Under the pieces are notes generated by a model, which saw only the letters and a list, made by a program, of their open reading frames with translations, was not told where the DNA came from and searched no databases. Shown here one piece after another: positions 19,108 to 27,855 of a DNA stretch of 64,000 nt. Source of the stretch: Streptomyces sp. NBC_01465 (GTDB lineage Bacteria; Actinomycetota; Actinomycetes; Streptomycetales; Streptomycetaceae); NCBI RefSeq assembly GCF_036227325.1, contig NZ_CP109467.1, positions 3,782,001 through 3,846,000 on the forward strand, in the 5' to 3' direction. Within the stretch, counting starts at the first letter, position 1. Every line of letters starts with the position of its first letter. A program made the translations under genes and the position numbers.

Positions 19108-19848
19108 CTACTTCTTGGTCCCGTCCACGATCACCGGAGTGCCCGTGCCGGAGCCGCACGGCACCGCGTAGACAGGGTTCTTCTGCGCGGCCTCCTTGTA
19201 CGCCTCGATGCACTGGTTGGTCAGCACCTTGTCGGTGAGCGAGTTGCTGAGGATCTTGTTGGCGCGGGCGATGCCCTCCGCCTCGATCCGCCGCCGCTCC
19301 ACCTCCGCCTTGGCCGTACGCGACGCCTCGACCGCCCGTTCCGTCGACTGCTCCTGCTGGATCTTGCGGTCGATCTGGTCCTGCAGCTTGTCGGAGGGCT
19401 TCACATTGCGCAGGTTGACCGTCGTGACGGCGATCCCGCGCGGGGCGAGCCTGTCCTTGATCAGCTGGGCGATCTCGCCGTTGATCGCCTCACGGCCCGA
19501 GGCGTACCCCTCCACGCTGGTGTGGCGCGCGAAGACGTTCCGTACGATCTCCCGGCTGTCCGGGTAGACCAGCCGCGACTGGATCGCGTCCTCGCTGCTC
19601 GCGAGCCGGTACAGCTCCACTGCCCTGGCCGGGGTCGCCGACCACTTCACGGTCACGTCCACGTAGAGCACGCCACCCTCCGAGGAGCGGACCTCGATGG
19701 TGTCCTTGCCGGAGAGGTTGAGGTCCACGGGCCGGGTGGAGAAGGAAGTGACGTTGGTGAAGGGCGACTTGAGGTGCATGCCGGAGGTCAGCGGGGTGCC
19801 GGCCTTGCCGAAGGTGACCGGGAGCAGCGGGGTGAACGGTGTGCGCGT
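19108..19848 (-). pseudogene. SPFH/prohibitin-family gene lacking its 5' end
   Basis: The frame encodes most of an SPFH (stomatin/prohibitin/HflC-like) domain, with VTFGKAGTPLTSGMHLKSPF near its start, the coiled-coil region rich in Glu, Arg and Ala, and a normal C-terminus. The usual start with its single membrane helix (about 50-60 residues) is absent. Homologous sequence begins immediately after the TAG of the upstream MBL gene, in the same frame. The first available start is ATG 19779, without a ribosome binding site. This fits a deletion that removed the promoter and membrane anchor. Read-through of TAG or translation from 19779 cannot be excluded. Confidence 0.7.
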
Positions 19849-20679
19849 CTAGATCAGACCGTGCTCTCGGAGGTACTCCAGCTGTGCCCGTACGGAGAGC
19901 TCGGCGGCGGGCCAGAGCGAGCGGTCCACGTCGGCGTAGACCTGGGCGACGACCTGCGAGGGGGTCGTGAAGCCGTTCTCCGCGGCCGTCTCCACCTGGG
20001 CGAGGCGGTGTGCGCGGTGGGCGAGGTAGTACTCGACGGCTCCCTGGGCGTCGTCGAGTACGGGGCCGTGGCCCGGCAGCACCGTGTGCACACCGTCGTC
20101 GACGGCAAGGGAGCGCAGGCGGCGGAGCGAGTCGAGGTAGTCGCCGAGGCGGCCGTCGGGGTGCGCGACGACCGTCGTACCGCGGCCCAGGACCGTGTCG
20201 CCCGTCAACACCGCCTGATCCGCGGGGAGATGGAAGCAGAGCGAGTCGGAGGTGTGGCCGGGGGTGGGGACCACACGCAGTTCCAGGCCGCCTGTCGTGA
20301 CGACGTCGCCCGGCGCGAGGCCCTCGTCGCCGAGGGTCAGGGCGGGGTCGAGGGCGCGGACGTCCGTACGCGTGAGGGCGGCGAAGCGGGCCGCGCCCTC
20401 CGCGTGGTCGGGGTGGCCGTGGGTGAGGAGGGTCAGCGCGATGCGCTTGCCCGCGCGCTCGGCGGTGGTGATGACGGCCTTGAGGTGGGTGTCGTCCAGG
20501 GGGCCCGGGTCGATGACGACCGCGAGGTCGGAGTCGGGCTCGGAGACGATCCAGGTGTTGGTGCCGTCGAGGGTCATCGCGGAGGCGTTGGGGGCGAGGA
20601 CGTTGGTAGCGCGGGTCGTTGCCTGCCCGGAGAGCACTCCCCCTCGGGGCTGGCCGGGCAATGCTGCGGCGTCGGTCAT
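19849..20679 (-). CDS. MBL-fold metallo-hydrolase (LACTB2-like)
   Basis: A 276-residue metallo-beta-lactamase-fold hydrolase with THGHPDHAEG near residue 87, TPGHTSDS near 140, a TGD segment near 160 and PGHGP near 205. Together these form the two-metal site of glyoxalase II/LACTB2-type enzymes. A C-terminal winged-helix-like region of about 60 residues follows, as in LACTB2. The substrate is unknown. It ends in TAG, and the truncated SPFH frame starts directly after. The Nudix gene lies 131 bp upstream on the same strand. Confidence 0.82.
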   Translation of the reverse strand: MTDAAALPGQPRGGVLSGQATTRATNVLAPNASAMTLDGTNTWIVSEPDSDLAVVIDPGPLDDTHLKAVITTAERAGKRIALTLLTHGHPDHAEGAARFAALTRTDVRALDPALTLGDEGLAPGDVVTTGGLELRVVPTPGHTSDSLCFHLPADQAVLTGDTVLGRGTTVVAHPDGRLGDYLDSLRRLRSLAVDDGVHTVLPGHGPVLDDAQGAVEYYLAHRAHRLAQVETAAENGFTTPSQVVAQVYADVDRSLWPAAELSVRAQLEYLREHGLI

Positions 20680-20756
20680 TCGAGGGCTCCGTCGGAGTGC
20701 GGGTCACGGGGTGTGGTCTGAACGGTGCGTGGGTCGGCCCGGGGCGTGTGCCCACC

Positions 20757-20775
20757 CGTTCCGCCCTGCGGAACG
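20757..20775. terminator. Short hairpin between Nudix and MBL genes
   Basis: CGTTCCGC pairs perfectly with GCGGAACG around CCT, in the 131-bp gap after the Nudix gene. Confidence 0.5.
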
Positions 20776-20810
20776 ATTGCCCACACGGTGGGTGGGTGGG
20801 TGGGCGGTGG

Positions 20811-21683
20811 CTACGGGTTGGGGCCGATGCGTTTCGTGAATTCTGCGTGGCCCGGCCAGGACAGGGTCAGTTGGCCGTTCTCGAAGCTCGCCCGGGCCAG
20901 GACCGGCGTCATGTCCTGCTCCGCCGCCCCCGCCAGCGCGTCCGCCGCCGTCGCGTACGGCTGGAGTGCGCGCAGGGTGGCCACCGTCGGCGGCATCATC
21001 AGCAGCTCCCCCTTGTCGTAGCCCTCGGCGGCCTCCGCCGGCCGCGTCCAGACCGTACGGTCCGCCTCCGTCGACGCGTTGCGCGTGCGCTGGCCCGGCG
21101 GGAGTGCGGCCACGAAGAACCAGGTGTCGTACCGCTTCGGCTCGAACTCCGGGGTGATCCACCGCGCCCACGCGCCCAGCAGATCGGAGCGCAGCACCAG
21201 TTCCCGCCGGTCCAGGAAGTCCGCGAACGACAGGTCCCGGGCGACCAGGGCCGCACGGTCCGCCTCCCAGTCCTCCCCCGACAGGTCGTCGACCACCGTG
21301 TCGGCGGTCGGGCCCGCGAGGAGCACGCCGGCTTCCTCGTACGTCTCCCGTACGGCCGCGAGGACGATCGCCTGCGCCGAGGCCGCGTCGACGCCCAGGC
21401 GCGCCGCCCAGGCCTCCCTGGCCGGCCCCGCCCAACCGACGGGGCGGTCGTCGTCGCGGGGGTCCACGCCGCCGCCCGGATACGCGTACGCGCCTCCGGC
21501 GAATGCCATGGAGGCGCGTCTGCGCAGCATGTGGACCGCGGGTCCGGACGGCGTGTCACGCAGCAGCATGACCGTCGCGGCCCGGCGCGGCTCGACCGCG
21601 GTGAGCTCGCCGCTGGCGAGCGCGCGGATCCGGTCGGGCCACTCCGGCGGGTACCACTGGCCATTGGCCTGCGTTGAGGACAT
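20811..21683 (-). CDS. Nudix hydrolase with split Nudix box (NUDT19-like)
   Basis: A 290-residue protein. The Nudix motif is interrupted: YPGGGVDPRDDD is followed after about 30 residues by AAVRETYEEAGVLL. An insert within the box is the hallmark of NUDT19/NUDT7-type acyl-CoA diphosphatases. The substrate is therefore probably a CoA derivative or a related diphosphate, by family inference. It belongs to a minus-strand run with RidA upstream and the MBL gene downstream, a conserved Streptomyces arrangement. Confidence 0.78.
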   Translation of the reverse strand: MSSTQANGQWYPPEWPDRIRALASGELTAVEPRRAATVMLLRDTPSGPAVHMLRRRASMAFAGGAYAYPGGGVDPRDDDRPVGWAGPAREAWAARLGVDAASAQAIVLAAVRETYEEAGVLLAGPTADTVVDDLSGEDWEADRAALVARDLSFADFLDRRELVLRSDLLGAWARWITPEFEPKRYDTWFFVAALPPGQRTRNASTEADRTVWTRPAEAAEGYDKGELLMMPPTVATLRALQPYATAADALAGAAEQDMTPVLARASFENGQLTLSWPGHAEFTKRIGPNP

Positions 21684-21731
21684 GGGCGGAGGCTAACCCG
21701 TGTGCCGTACAGGCTCCAGACCCGGCAGAGG

Positions 21732-22202
21732 CTAGGCCTCGGTCAGTTCGACCTGGATCTCGACCTCGACCGGTGCGTCCAGCGGCAGCACCGCGACACC
21801 CACGGCGCTGCGGGCGTGCACCCCCTTGTCGCCGAGGACCTCGCCGAGCAGCTCGCTCGCACCGTTCAGCACACCCGGCTGACCGGTGAAGTCCGTGGCC
21901 GAGGCGACGAAACCGGTGACCTTCACGACCCGGGCGATCCGGTCCAGGTCGCCCGCGACCGACTTCACGGCGGCCAGCGCGTTGAGCGCACAGGTCCGCG
22001 CAAGCTCCTTGGCCTCCTCCGCGGTGACCTCGGCGCCGACCTTCCCGGTCGTCGGGAGCTTGCCCTCGACCATCGGGAGCTGGCCCGCCGTGTACACGTA
22101 CACCCCGGACTGCACGGCCGGCTGGTACGCGGCCAGCGGCGGCACGACCTGCGGCAGCGTCAGGCCGAGCTCGGCCAGCCGCGCCTCGACCGCCCCGCTC
22201 AT
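21732..22202 (-). CDS. RidA-family enamine/imine deaminase-like protein
   Basis: 156 residues from ATG 22202. It is a YjgF/YER057c/UK114 protein of the longer subgroup. The conserved Arg lies in ARSAVGVAVLP, followed by the VEVEIQVEL strand. These trimeric proteins hydrolyse reactive enamines or imines formed by PLP enzymes, and the presence of the Arg supports an active site. The start overlaps the DUF4177 stop by four bases (ATGA), which indicates translational coupling. An open frame extends upstream to 22352 but runs through the DUF4177 gene. Confidence 0.86.
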   Translation of the reverse strand: MSGAVEARLAELGLTLPQVVPPLAAYQPAVQSGVYVYTAGQLPMVEGKLPTTGKVGAEVTAEEAKELARTCALNALAAVKSVAGDLDRIARVVKVTGFVASATDFTGQPGVLNGASELLGEVLGDKGVHARSAVGVAVLPLDAPVEVEIQVELTEA

Positions 22203-22363
22203 GCGGTCTTCTCGCGCTTCAGGTACGCCACGAGCTGCTCGGGGTTGTTCGGCCCGGGCACGACCTGGACCAGCTCCCAGCCGTCCTCGCCCCAGGTGTC
22301 CAGAATCTGCTTCGTCGCGTGCACCAGCAGCGGCACAGTCGCGTACTCCCACTTCTTGCTCAT
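22199..22363 (-). CDS. DUF4177 small protein
   Basis: A 54-residue protein that starts MSKKWEYATVP and contains WGEDGWELVQVVPG. This is the W-E-Y plus G-W-E-L pattern of DUF4177 proteins. It is soluble with no membrane segment. The ATGA overlap with ridA shows it is the first gene of that small operon. The function is unknown. It was found by reading the strand directly because it is very short. Confidence 0.82.
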   Translation of the reverse strand: MSKKWEYATVPLLVHATKQILDTWGEDGWELVQVVPGPNNPEQLVAYLKREKTA

Positions 22364-22378
22364 GTGCCGACTGTAGTC

Positions 22379-22393
22379 GCTGTCACTGACAGC
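22379..22393. promoter_or_regulatory. Perfect palindrome between the DUF4177 and ArsA-like genes
   Basis: GCTGTCA-C-TGACAGC is a perfect 7-bp inverted repeat located between the divergent genes, 16 bp before DUF4177 and about 40 bp before the ArsA-like start. It may be an operator serving both; no regulator is known. Confidence 0.4.
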
Positions 22394-22434
22394 CCCCGGC
22401 TTAGTACCGGGCCCGACTGGTTAGGCTCGAAGAC

Positions 22435-23394
22435 GTGAGCAGGCTCCAGGTGGTCAGCGGCAAGGGCGGCACCGGAAAGACCACGGTGGCCGCAGCCCTC
22501 GCGCTCGCCCTCGCGACCGAGGGCAAGCGCACGCTCCTCGTCGAGGTCGAGGGCAGACAGGGCATCGCGCAGCTCTTCGAGACGGAGGCATTCCCCTACG
22601 AGGAACGGAAGATCGCCGTCGCGCCCGGCGGCGGAGAGGTGTTCGCGCTGGCCATAGACGCCGAGCGCGCCCTCCTCGACTACCTCCAGATGTTCTACAA
22701 ACTGGGCGGCGCGGGCCGCGCCCTGAAGAAGCTCGGCGCGATCGACTTCGCGACGACGATCGCGCCCGGCGTACGGGACGTCCTGCTGACGGGGAAGGCC
22801 TGCGAAGCCGTCCGCCGCAAGGACAAGCACGGCAAGTACGCCTACGACTACGTGGTGATGGACGCCCCGCCCACCGGCCGCATCACCCGCTTCCTGAACG
22901 TCAACGACGAGGTGGCGGGGCTGGCGAAGATAGGCCCGATACACAATCAGGCCCAGGCCGTGATGCGCGTGCTGAAGTCCCCGGAGACTGCGGTGCATCT
23001 GGTGACGCTGCTCGAGGAGATGCCGGTCCAGGAGACCGCGGACGGCATCCACGAGCTGCGCGCCGCGAAGCTGCCCGTCGGCAACATCATCGTGAACATG
23101 GTGCGGCCCACGCTCCTGGACGCGACCGCGCTGAACACCGTCTCCGGCGACCGCCGCAAGGAGGTCGCGAAGGCGCTGACGCGGGCCGGGGTGAGCGGTT
23201 CGGCCAAGCTCGTCTCCCCGCTCCTCGCGGAGGCCGCCGAGCACGCGGAGCGGGTGGAGCTGGAGCGCGAGCAGCGCGGCGTACTGGAAGAGCTGGGGCT
23301 GCCCACGTACGAACTCCCGCTACTGGGCGAGGGGTTGGACCTGGGCGGGCTCTACCGGCTGGCGAGGGAACTGCGGAGGCACGTCACCACATGA
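22435..23394 (+). CDS. ArsA/Get3-like ATPase, first of pair
   Basis: A 319-residue SIMIBI ATPase of the anion-transporting ATPase type, with the deviant Walker A GKGGTGKTT at the N-terminus and YVVMDAPPTG as the Walker B/switch region near residue 145. Arsenite-binding cysteines of true ArsA are not seen. GTG 22435 has TAGGCT seven bases upstream and no ribosome binding site, so the transcript is probably leaderless. It overlaps the second ATPase by four bases (ATGA). The pair next to wblA is conserved in Streptomyces. Its role is unknown, possibly heterodimeric protein targeting or redox chaperoning. Confidence 0.83.
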   Translation: MSRLQVVSGKGGTGKTTVAAALALALATEGKRTLLVEVEGRQGIAQLFETEAFPYEERKIAVAPGGGEVFALAIDAERALLDYLQMFYKLGGAGRALKKLGAIDFATTIAPGVRDVLLTGKACEAVRRKDKHGKYAYDYVVMDAPPTGRITRFLNVNDEVAGLAKIGPIHNQAQAVMRVLKSPETAVHLVTLLEEMPVQETADGIHELRAAKLPVGNIIVNMVRPTLLDATALNTVSGDRRKEVAKALTRAGVSGSAKLVSPLLAEAAEHAERVELEREQRGVLEELGLPTYELPLLGEGLDLGGLYRLARELRRHVTT

Positions 23395-24728
23395 CCATGA
23401 CACCGGCACCCACGCTCGACATCGATCCGCTGATCGACGACCCGGCGACGCGCATCATCGTCTGCTGCGGATCGGGCGGCGTGGGCAAGACGACGACCGC
23501 TGCGGCCCTCGGCGTACGGGCGGCCGAGCGCGGGCGCAAGGCGGTCGTCCTGACCATCGACCCGGCCCGCCGCCTCGCCCAGTCCATGGGCATCGACTCC
23601 CTGGACAACGTCCCTCGACGCGTCGACGGCATCAAGAGCGAGACCGGCGACGGCGAACTGCACGCCATGATGCTCGACATGAAGCGGACCTTCGACGAGA
23701 TCGTCGAGGCGCACGCGGACAAGGAGCGGGCGGCCGCCATCCTGGGCAACCCCTTCTACCAGTCGCTCTCCGCGGGCTTCGCCGGCACGCAGGAGTACAT
23801 GGCGATGGAGAAGCTCGGGCAGCTGCGGGCCCGCGACGAGTGGGACCTGATCATCGTCGACACCCCGCCCTCGCGCTCCGCGCTGGACTTCCTGGACGCG
23901 CCGAAACGGCTCGGGTCGTTCCTGGACGGGAAGTTCATCCGGCTGCTCATGGCCCCGGCGAAGGTCGGCGGGCGCGCCGGCATGGCGTTCCTCAACGTCG
24001 GGATGTCGATGATGACGGGGACGCTGGGCAAGCTTCTCGGGGGCCAGTTCCTGCGCGACGTGCAGACGTTCGTGACCGCCATGGACACCATGTTCGGCGG
24101 CTTCCGTACGCGCGCGGACGCGACGTACAAGCTCCTCCAGGCGCCCGGGACCGCCTTCCTGGTGGTCGCCGCCCCGGAGCGGGACGCGCTGCGCGAGGCC
24201 GCGTACTTCGTGGAGCGGCTCGCGGCCGAGGAGATGCCCCTCGCAGGTCTCGTACTCAACAGGGTCCATGGCAGCGGCGCCGCCCGGCTGTCGGCCGAGC
24301 GGGCACTTGCCGCCGCGGAAAATCTTGAAGAGGCCCGCATTGTGGATCAGGGGGACGGGAAGGCTGGAGTTCGTGACTCAGGCCCCACCGCCGCCTCTCC
24401 CGAGGTCCCCGATGCCGTTGTCCCCGGCGTACGGAGCCCAGAAGTCACCGACGCATCCGCACCCCAAGTCCCCGAGGGCGCCGAAGAGTTGATCCACACC
24501 ACCGATGACGTGCCGACCACGGACGCACTGACGGCGGGCCTGCTGCGCCTGCACGCCGAACGCATGCAGGTGCTCGCGCGTGAACAGCGAACGCGCGACC
24601 GCTTCTCCGCGCTCCACCCCGAGGTGGCAGTGACCGAAGTGGCGGCCCTGCCCGGCGACGTGCACGACCTCGCAGGACTCCGGGCCATCGGCGACCGGCT
24701 CGCGGCCCCTGGTGCTCCACTGGCCTGA
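23391..24728 (+). CDS. ArsA/Get3-like ATPase, second of pair
   Basis: A 445-residue partner of the preceding ATPase. Walker A GSGGVGKTTT lies near residue 30, DPARRLAQS is the switch I-like segment, and LIIVDTPPSRSALDF near residue 155 is the Walker B region. After residue about 310 there is an acidic, Pro/Ala-rich low-complexity insert of roughly 60 residues before a conserved helical C-terminus, so the protein is longer than a simple Get3. Translational coupling with the first ATPase suggests a stoichiometric complex. It converges on wblA. Confidence 0.83.
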   Translation: MTMTPAPTLDIDPLIDDPATRIIVCCGSGGVGKTTTAAALGVRAAERGRKAVVLTIDPARRLAQSMGIDSLDNVPRRVDGIKSETGDGELHAMMLDMKRTFDEIVEAHADKERAAAILGNPFYQSLSAGFAGTQEYMAMEKLGQLRARDEWDLIIVDTPPSRSALDFLDAPKRLGSFLDGKFIRLLMAPAKVGGRAGMAFLNVGMSMMTGTLGKLLGGQFLRDVQTFVTAMDTMFGGFRTRADATYKLLQAPGTAFLVVAAPERDALREAAYFVERLAAEEMPLAGLVLNRVHGSGAARLSAERALAAAENLEEARIVDQGDGKAGVRDSGPTAASPEVPDAVVPGVRSPEVTDASAPQVPEGAEELIHTTDDVPTTDALTAGLLRLHAERMQVLAREQRTRDRFSALHPEVAVTEVAALPGDVHDLAGLRAIGDRLAAPGAPLA

Positions 24729-24758
24729 GCTGGTCGTCCCCGCACCGCATCGGTGGTC

Positions 24759-25106
24759 CTACCCCACGGCGGCGTACGTCTCCTCGAACGCTTCGTCGTC
24801 CACGATGACCGCAGGCAGAATGCCCGCGCTCCGCTCGTACTCCGTCCGCGCGGTCTCGAGCAGCCGGCGCCAGGAGGTGACCGTGGGACGCCTGCGCAGC
24901 AGTGCGCGGCGCTCCCGCTCGGTCATTCCGCCCCATACGCCGAACTCGACGCGGTTGTCGAGCGCATCGGCCAGGCACTCGGTCCGCACCGGACAGCCGG
25001 TGCACACCGCCTTGGCCCTGTTCTGCGCCGCACCCTGTACGAACAGTTCATCCGGATCAGTAGTGCGGCAGGCAGCCTGCGCACTCCAGTCAGTTACCCA
25101 GCCCAT
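24759..25106 (-). CDS. wblA: WhiB-like Fe-S regulator WblA
   Basis: 115 residues from ATG 25106. The four cluster cysteines are C13, C35, C38 and C44, followed by the GVWGG turn and a basic RRALLRRRP segment, which is the complete WhiB-like set. Sequence, size and position between the ArsA-like pair and a class A PBP identify WblA, a pleiotropic regulator that in Streptomyces promotes differentiation and represses antibiotic production. The frame continues upstream to 25163, but family length favours 25106. The cluster is expected to sense NO or O2. Confidence 0.93.
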   Translation of the reverse strand: MGWVTDWSAQAACRTTDPDELFVQGAAQNRAKAVCTGCPVRTECLADALDNRVEFGVWGGMTERERRALLRRRPTVTSWRRLLETARTEYERSAGILPAVIVDDEAFEETYAAVG

Positions 25107-25521
25107 GCCGGCGCCGTCCTCTCCCGAATCGAGGCTCCCCCACGGCGACAGCGGCATATTCACCGCTGCCAGTTGAGGACGTTACGGAAGGTGGGCACAG
25201 CGCAACACCCCCTTCGGGCCCAATCTTGAATGGCCCGAACGGACTATGCGTAAGCGGCAGATCACCCGACGGAGTGAGCCGCGGACATGCGTAACCAACC
25301 CGGACAATAGGGACAGTTGGGTCGCGCTACATGGGACACGGGATGACGCATGGGGCAGATTCGGACATGCATCCACTCGATTCGGGGCGAGTGGAACCAC
25401 ACAGTTGTTGCGTCTGTGACGTCGGGGGGCTTGATACGAAACCGCACTGCTGTGACAGTTGAGTGCAGCTTAGGCCAAGGCATATACGTGTGTCCGGCGA
25501 ATGAGAACGTAGGCTGCCCCC
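25107..25521. promoter_or_regulatory. Divergent wblA/PBP regulatory region
   Basis: This 415-bp region holds no convincing gene and is less GC-rich than the flanking coding DNA. It must carry the wblA promoter on the minus strand. On the plus strand TAGGCT at 25510-25515 lies six bases before the PBP ATG. wblA is known to be under strong developmental control, but I could not assign a specific operator by eye. Confidence 0.55.
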
Positions 25522-27771
25522 ATGGCAAAGAAGCGCTCCGGCGGGGGTCTGACCCAGACCCAGCAGGCCGCCAAATTCCTAGGTGTCGCCGCGCTCTCCG
25601 GGGCCGTGCTGGCAGGCATCGCGCTGCCGGCCTTCGGCACGCTGGGGCTCGCGGCCAAGGGCACGGTCAAGGGATTCGACGACATCCCCTCCAACTTGCA
25701 GACCCCGCCGCTGAGCCAGCGCACCAGAATCCTGGACTCCAAGGGCGGCCAGATCGCCACGGTCTACGAACGCGACCGCACGGTGGTCCCGCTGGCCAAG
25801 GTCTCCCCGTACATGCAGAAGGCGATCGTCGCGATCGAGGACGCACGCTTCTACCAGCACGGCGCGGTCGACCTCAAGGGCGTGCTGCGTGCGGTCAACC
25901 GCAACGCCCAGGAGGGCGGCGCCGCCCAGGGTGCGTCCACGCTGACGCAGCAGTACGTGAAGAACGTCTTCGTCGAGGAGGCGGGCAACGACCCGACCAA
26001 GGTCGCCGAGGCCCAGCAGAAGAGCCTCGGCCGCAAGATCCGCGAACTGAAGTACGCGATCCAGGTCGAGGAGAAGCTCGGCAAGAAGAAGATCCTGGAG
26101 AACTACCTCAACATCACCTTCTTCGGTGAGCAGGCGTACGGCATCGAGTCCGCCGCCCAGCGGTACTTCTCCAAGTCCGCCAAGGACCTCACCCTCCCCG
26201 AGTCGGCGCTCCTCGCCGGACTCGTCCAGTCGCCCAGCCGGTACGACCCGGTCAACGACAAGGAGGAGGCCAAGCTCCGCCGCGACACCGTGCTCAAGCG
26301 GATGGCGGACGTCGGCGACATCACGCCGGCGGAGGAGGCCAAGGCGAAGGCCACCCCGATCCAGCTGAAGGTGACCAAGCCGCGGAGCGGCTGCATCACG
26401 TCGATACAGGGCGCCGGCTTCTTCTGCGACTACGTACGCAAGACCTTCCTGACCGACCCGGCCTTCGGCAAGACCGAGGAGGAGCGGCAGAAGATCTGGG
26501 CAACCGGCGGACTGACCATCAGGACGACGCTCGACCCGAAGAACCAGGCGGCGTCGAACGAGGCCGCGACGTCCAAGGTCAACAAGGACGACAAGATCGC
26601 GGACGCGGTCGTGCAGGTCCAGCCGGGCACGGGCAAGATCCTCGCGATGGCGCAGTCGCGTCCGTACGGTCTGGACCAGAAGAAGCACGAGACGGTGCTG
26701 AACCTCTCCGTCGACAACAAGATGGGCGGCACGTACGCCGGCTTCCAGGTGGGCTCGACCTTCAAGCCCATCACCGCGGCGGCCGCGCTGGAGAAGGGCA
26801 TCAGCCCGAACACGGTCTTCGACACGGACTGGAAGATCGGCCTGCCCGGCGCGAGCTTCCGCACCTGTGACAACTCGCCCGCCGACGGCGGTACGTGGTC
26901 GGTGCAGAACGAGATGCAGACCGAGAAGGGCGCGTTCGACATGACGAGCGCCCTCGGCAAGTCCATCAACACCTACTTCGCGACGCTGGAGCAGAAGGCC
27001 GGCCTCTGCGAGACGGTCACGATGGCGCAGAAGGTCGGTTACATCCGCGGCAACAACAAGCCGCTGATGTTCACGCCGTCCACGACGCTCGGCGGTCAGG
27101 AGTCGACCCCGCTGGCGATGGCCTCGGTGTACGCGACCTTCGCCAACCGGGGGACGTACTGCTCCCCCGTCGCCATAGAGGCCGTGACCGGCCGCGACGG
27201 CAAGCAGATGTCCGTACCGCAGTCGCAGTGCAGCCAGGCGATGAGCACCGACACGGCCGACACCGTCAACCAGATGCTCAAGGGCGTGGTCGAGGACGGC
27301 ACCGGCGCCCAGGCCGGACTCAGCGACCGTGACAACGCGGGCAAGACGGGTACCACCGACGAGCGCAAGAACGCCTGGTTCGTCGGCTACACCCCGAACC
27401 TGTCCACGGCGGTCTGGGTCGGCAGCGACGGCTCGAAGCAGATCCCGATGACCGACATCACCATCGGCGACCAGTACTACGACAAGGTCTGCGGTGGCTG
27501 TCTGCCGGGTCCGATCTGGCGGACCGCGATGACCGGTGCGCTCGGCTCGGACGCCCCGTCCTTCAACTTCATCGACGTCCCCCGCGGCAACACCAAGCCC
27601 GAGGGCGACGACGAGAAGGGCAAGCACAAGGGCGACGACGGCAAGCCCGGCGACACCAACACCCCGGACCCCGGCATCTCCATCCCGGGCCTGACGGTCG
27701 GGGGCACCACGGTCGGCGGCAACGACGCCGGCGGGACCCGCGGGAACGAGAACGGCGGCAACAGAGGCTGA
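25522..27771 (+). CDS. Bifunctional class A penicillin-binding protein
   Basis: 749 residues. A cytoplasmic basic start leads to a single membrane helix near residues 20-45. A GT51 glycosyltransferase domain follows, with EDARFYQHG near residue 110 and GASTLTQQ near residue 140. The transpeptidase domain has the active-site Ser in GSTFKP (about residue 413), SIN near 475 and KTGT near 610. The C-terminal tail is low complexity, rich in Gly, Asn, Asp and Lys, outside the membrane. It polymerises and cross-links peptidoglycan. Start ATG 25522 has no ribosome binding site and TAGGCT six bases upstream. It ends at the terminator at 27793-27830. Confidence 0.94.
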   Translation: MAKKRSGGGLTQTQQAAKFLGVAALSGAVLAGIALPAFGTLGLAAKGTVKGFDDIPSNLQTPPLSQRTRILDSKGGQIATVYERDRTVVPLAKVSPYMQKAIVAIEDARFYQHGAVDLKGVLRAVNRNAQEGGAAQGASTLTQQYVKNVFVEEAGNDPTKVAEAQQKSLGRKIRELKYAIQVEEKLGKKKILENYLNITFFGEQAYGIESAAQRYFSKSAKDLTLPESALLAGLVQSPSRYDPVNDKEEAKLRRDTVLKRMADVGDITPAEEAKAKATPIQLKVTKPRSGCITSIQGAGFFCDYVRKTFLTDPAFGKTEEERQKIWATGGLTIRTTLDPKNQAASNEAATSKVNKDDKIADAVVQVQPGTGKILAMAQSRPYGLDQKKHETVLNLSVDNKMGGTYAGFQVGSTFKPITAAAALEKGISPNTVFDTDWKIGLPGASFRTCDNSPADGGTWSVQNEMQTEKGAFDMTSALGKSINTYFATLEQKAGLCETVTMAQKVGYIRGNNKPLMFTPSTTLGGQESTPLAMASVYATFANRGTYCSPVAIEAVTGRDGKQMSVPQSQCSQAMSTDTADTVNQMLKGVVEDGTGAQAGLSDRDNAGKTGTTDERKNAWFVGYTPNLSTAVWVGSDGSKQIPMTDITIGDQYYDKVCGGCLPGPIWRTAMTGALGSDAPSFNFIDVPRGNTKPEGDDEKGKHKGDDGKPGDTNTPDPGISIPGLTVGGTTVGGNDAGGTRGNENGGNRG

Positions 27772-27792
27772 CAGCTTCAGCTTGTACGTACG

Positions 27793-27830
27793 ACGAAGGG
27801 GCGCCCGGCTCGATCCGGACGCCCCTTCGT
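27793..27830. terminator. Terminator after the PBP gene, 11-bp stem
   Basis: ACGAAGGGGCG pairs perfectly with CGCCCCTTCGT, followed by TCTG. It lies between the convergent PBP and YqeY genes. Confidence 0.85.
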
Positions 27831-27855
27831 TCTGCCCCTGCGGTGTTTCCCGCGA

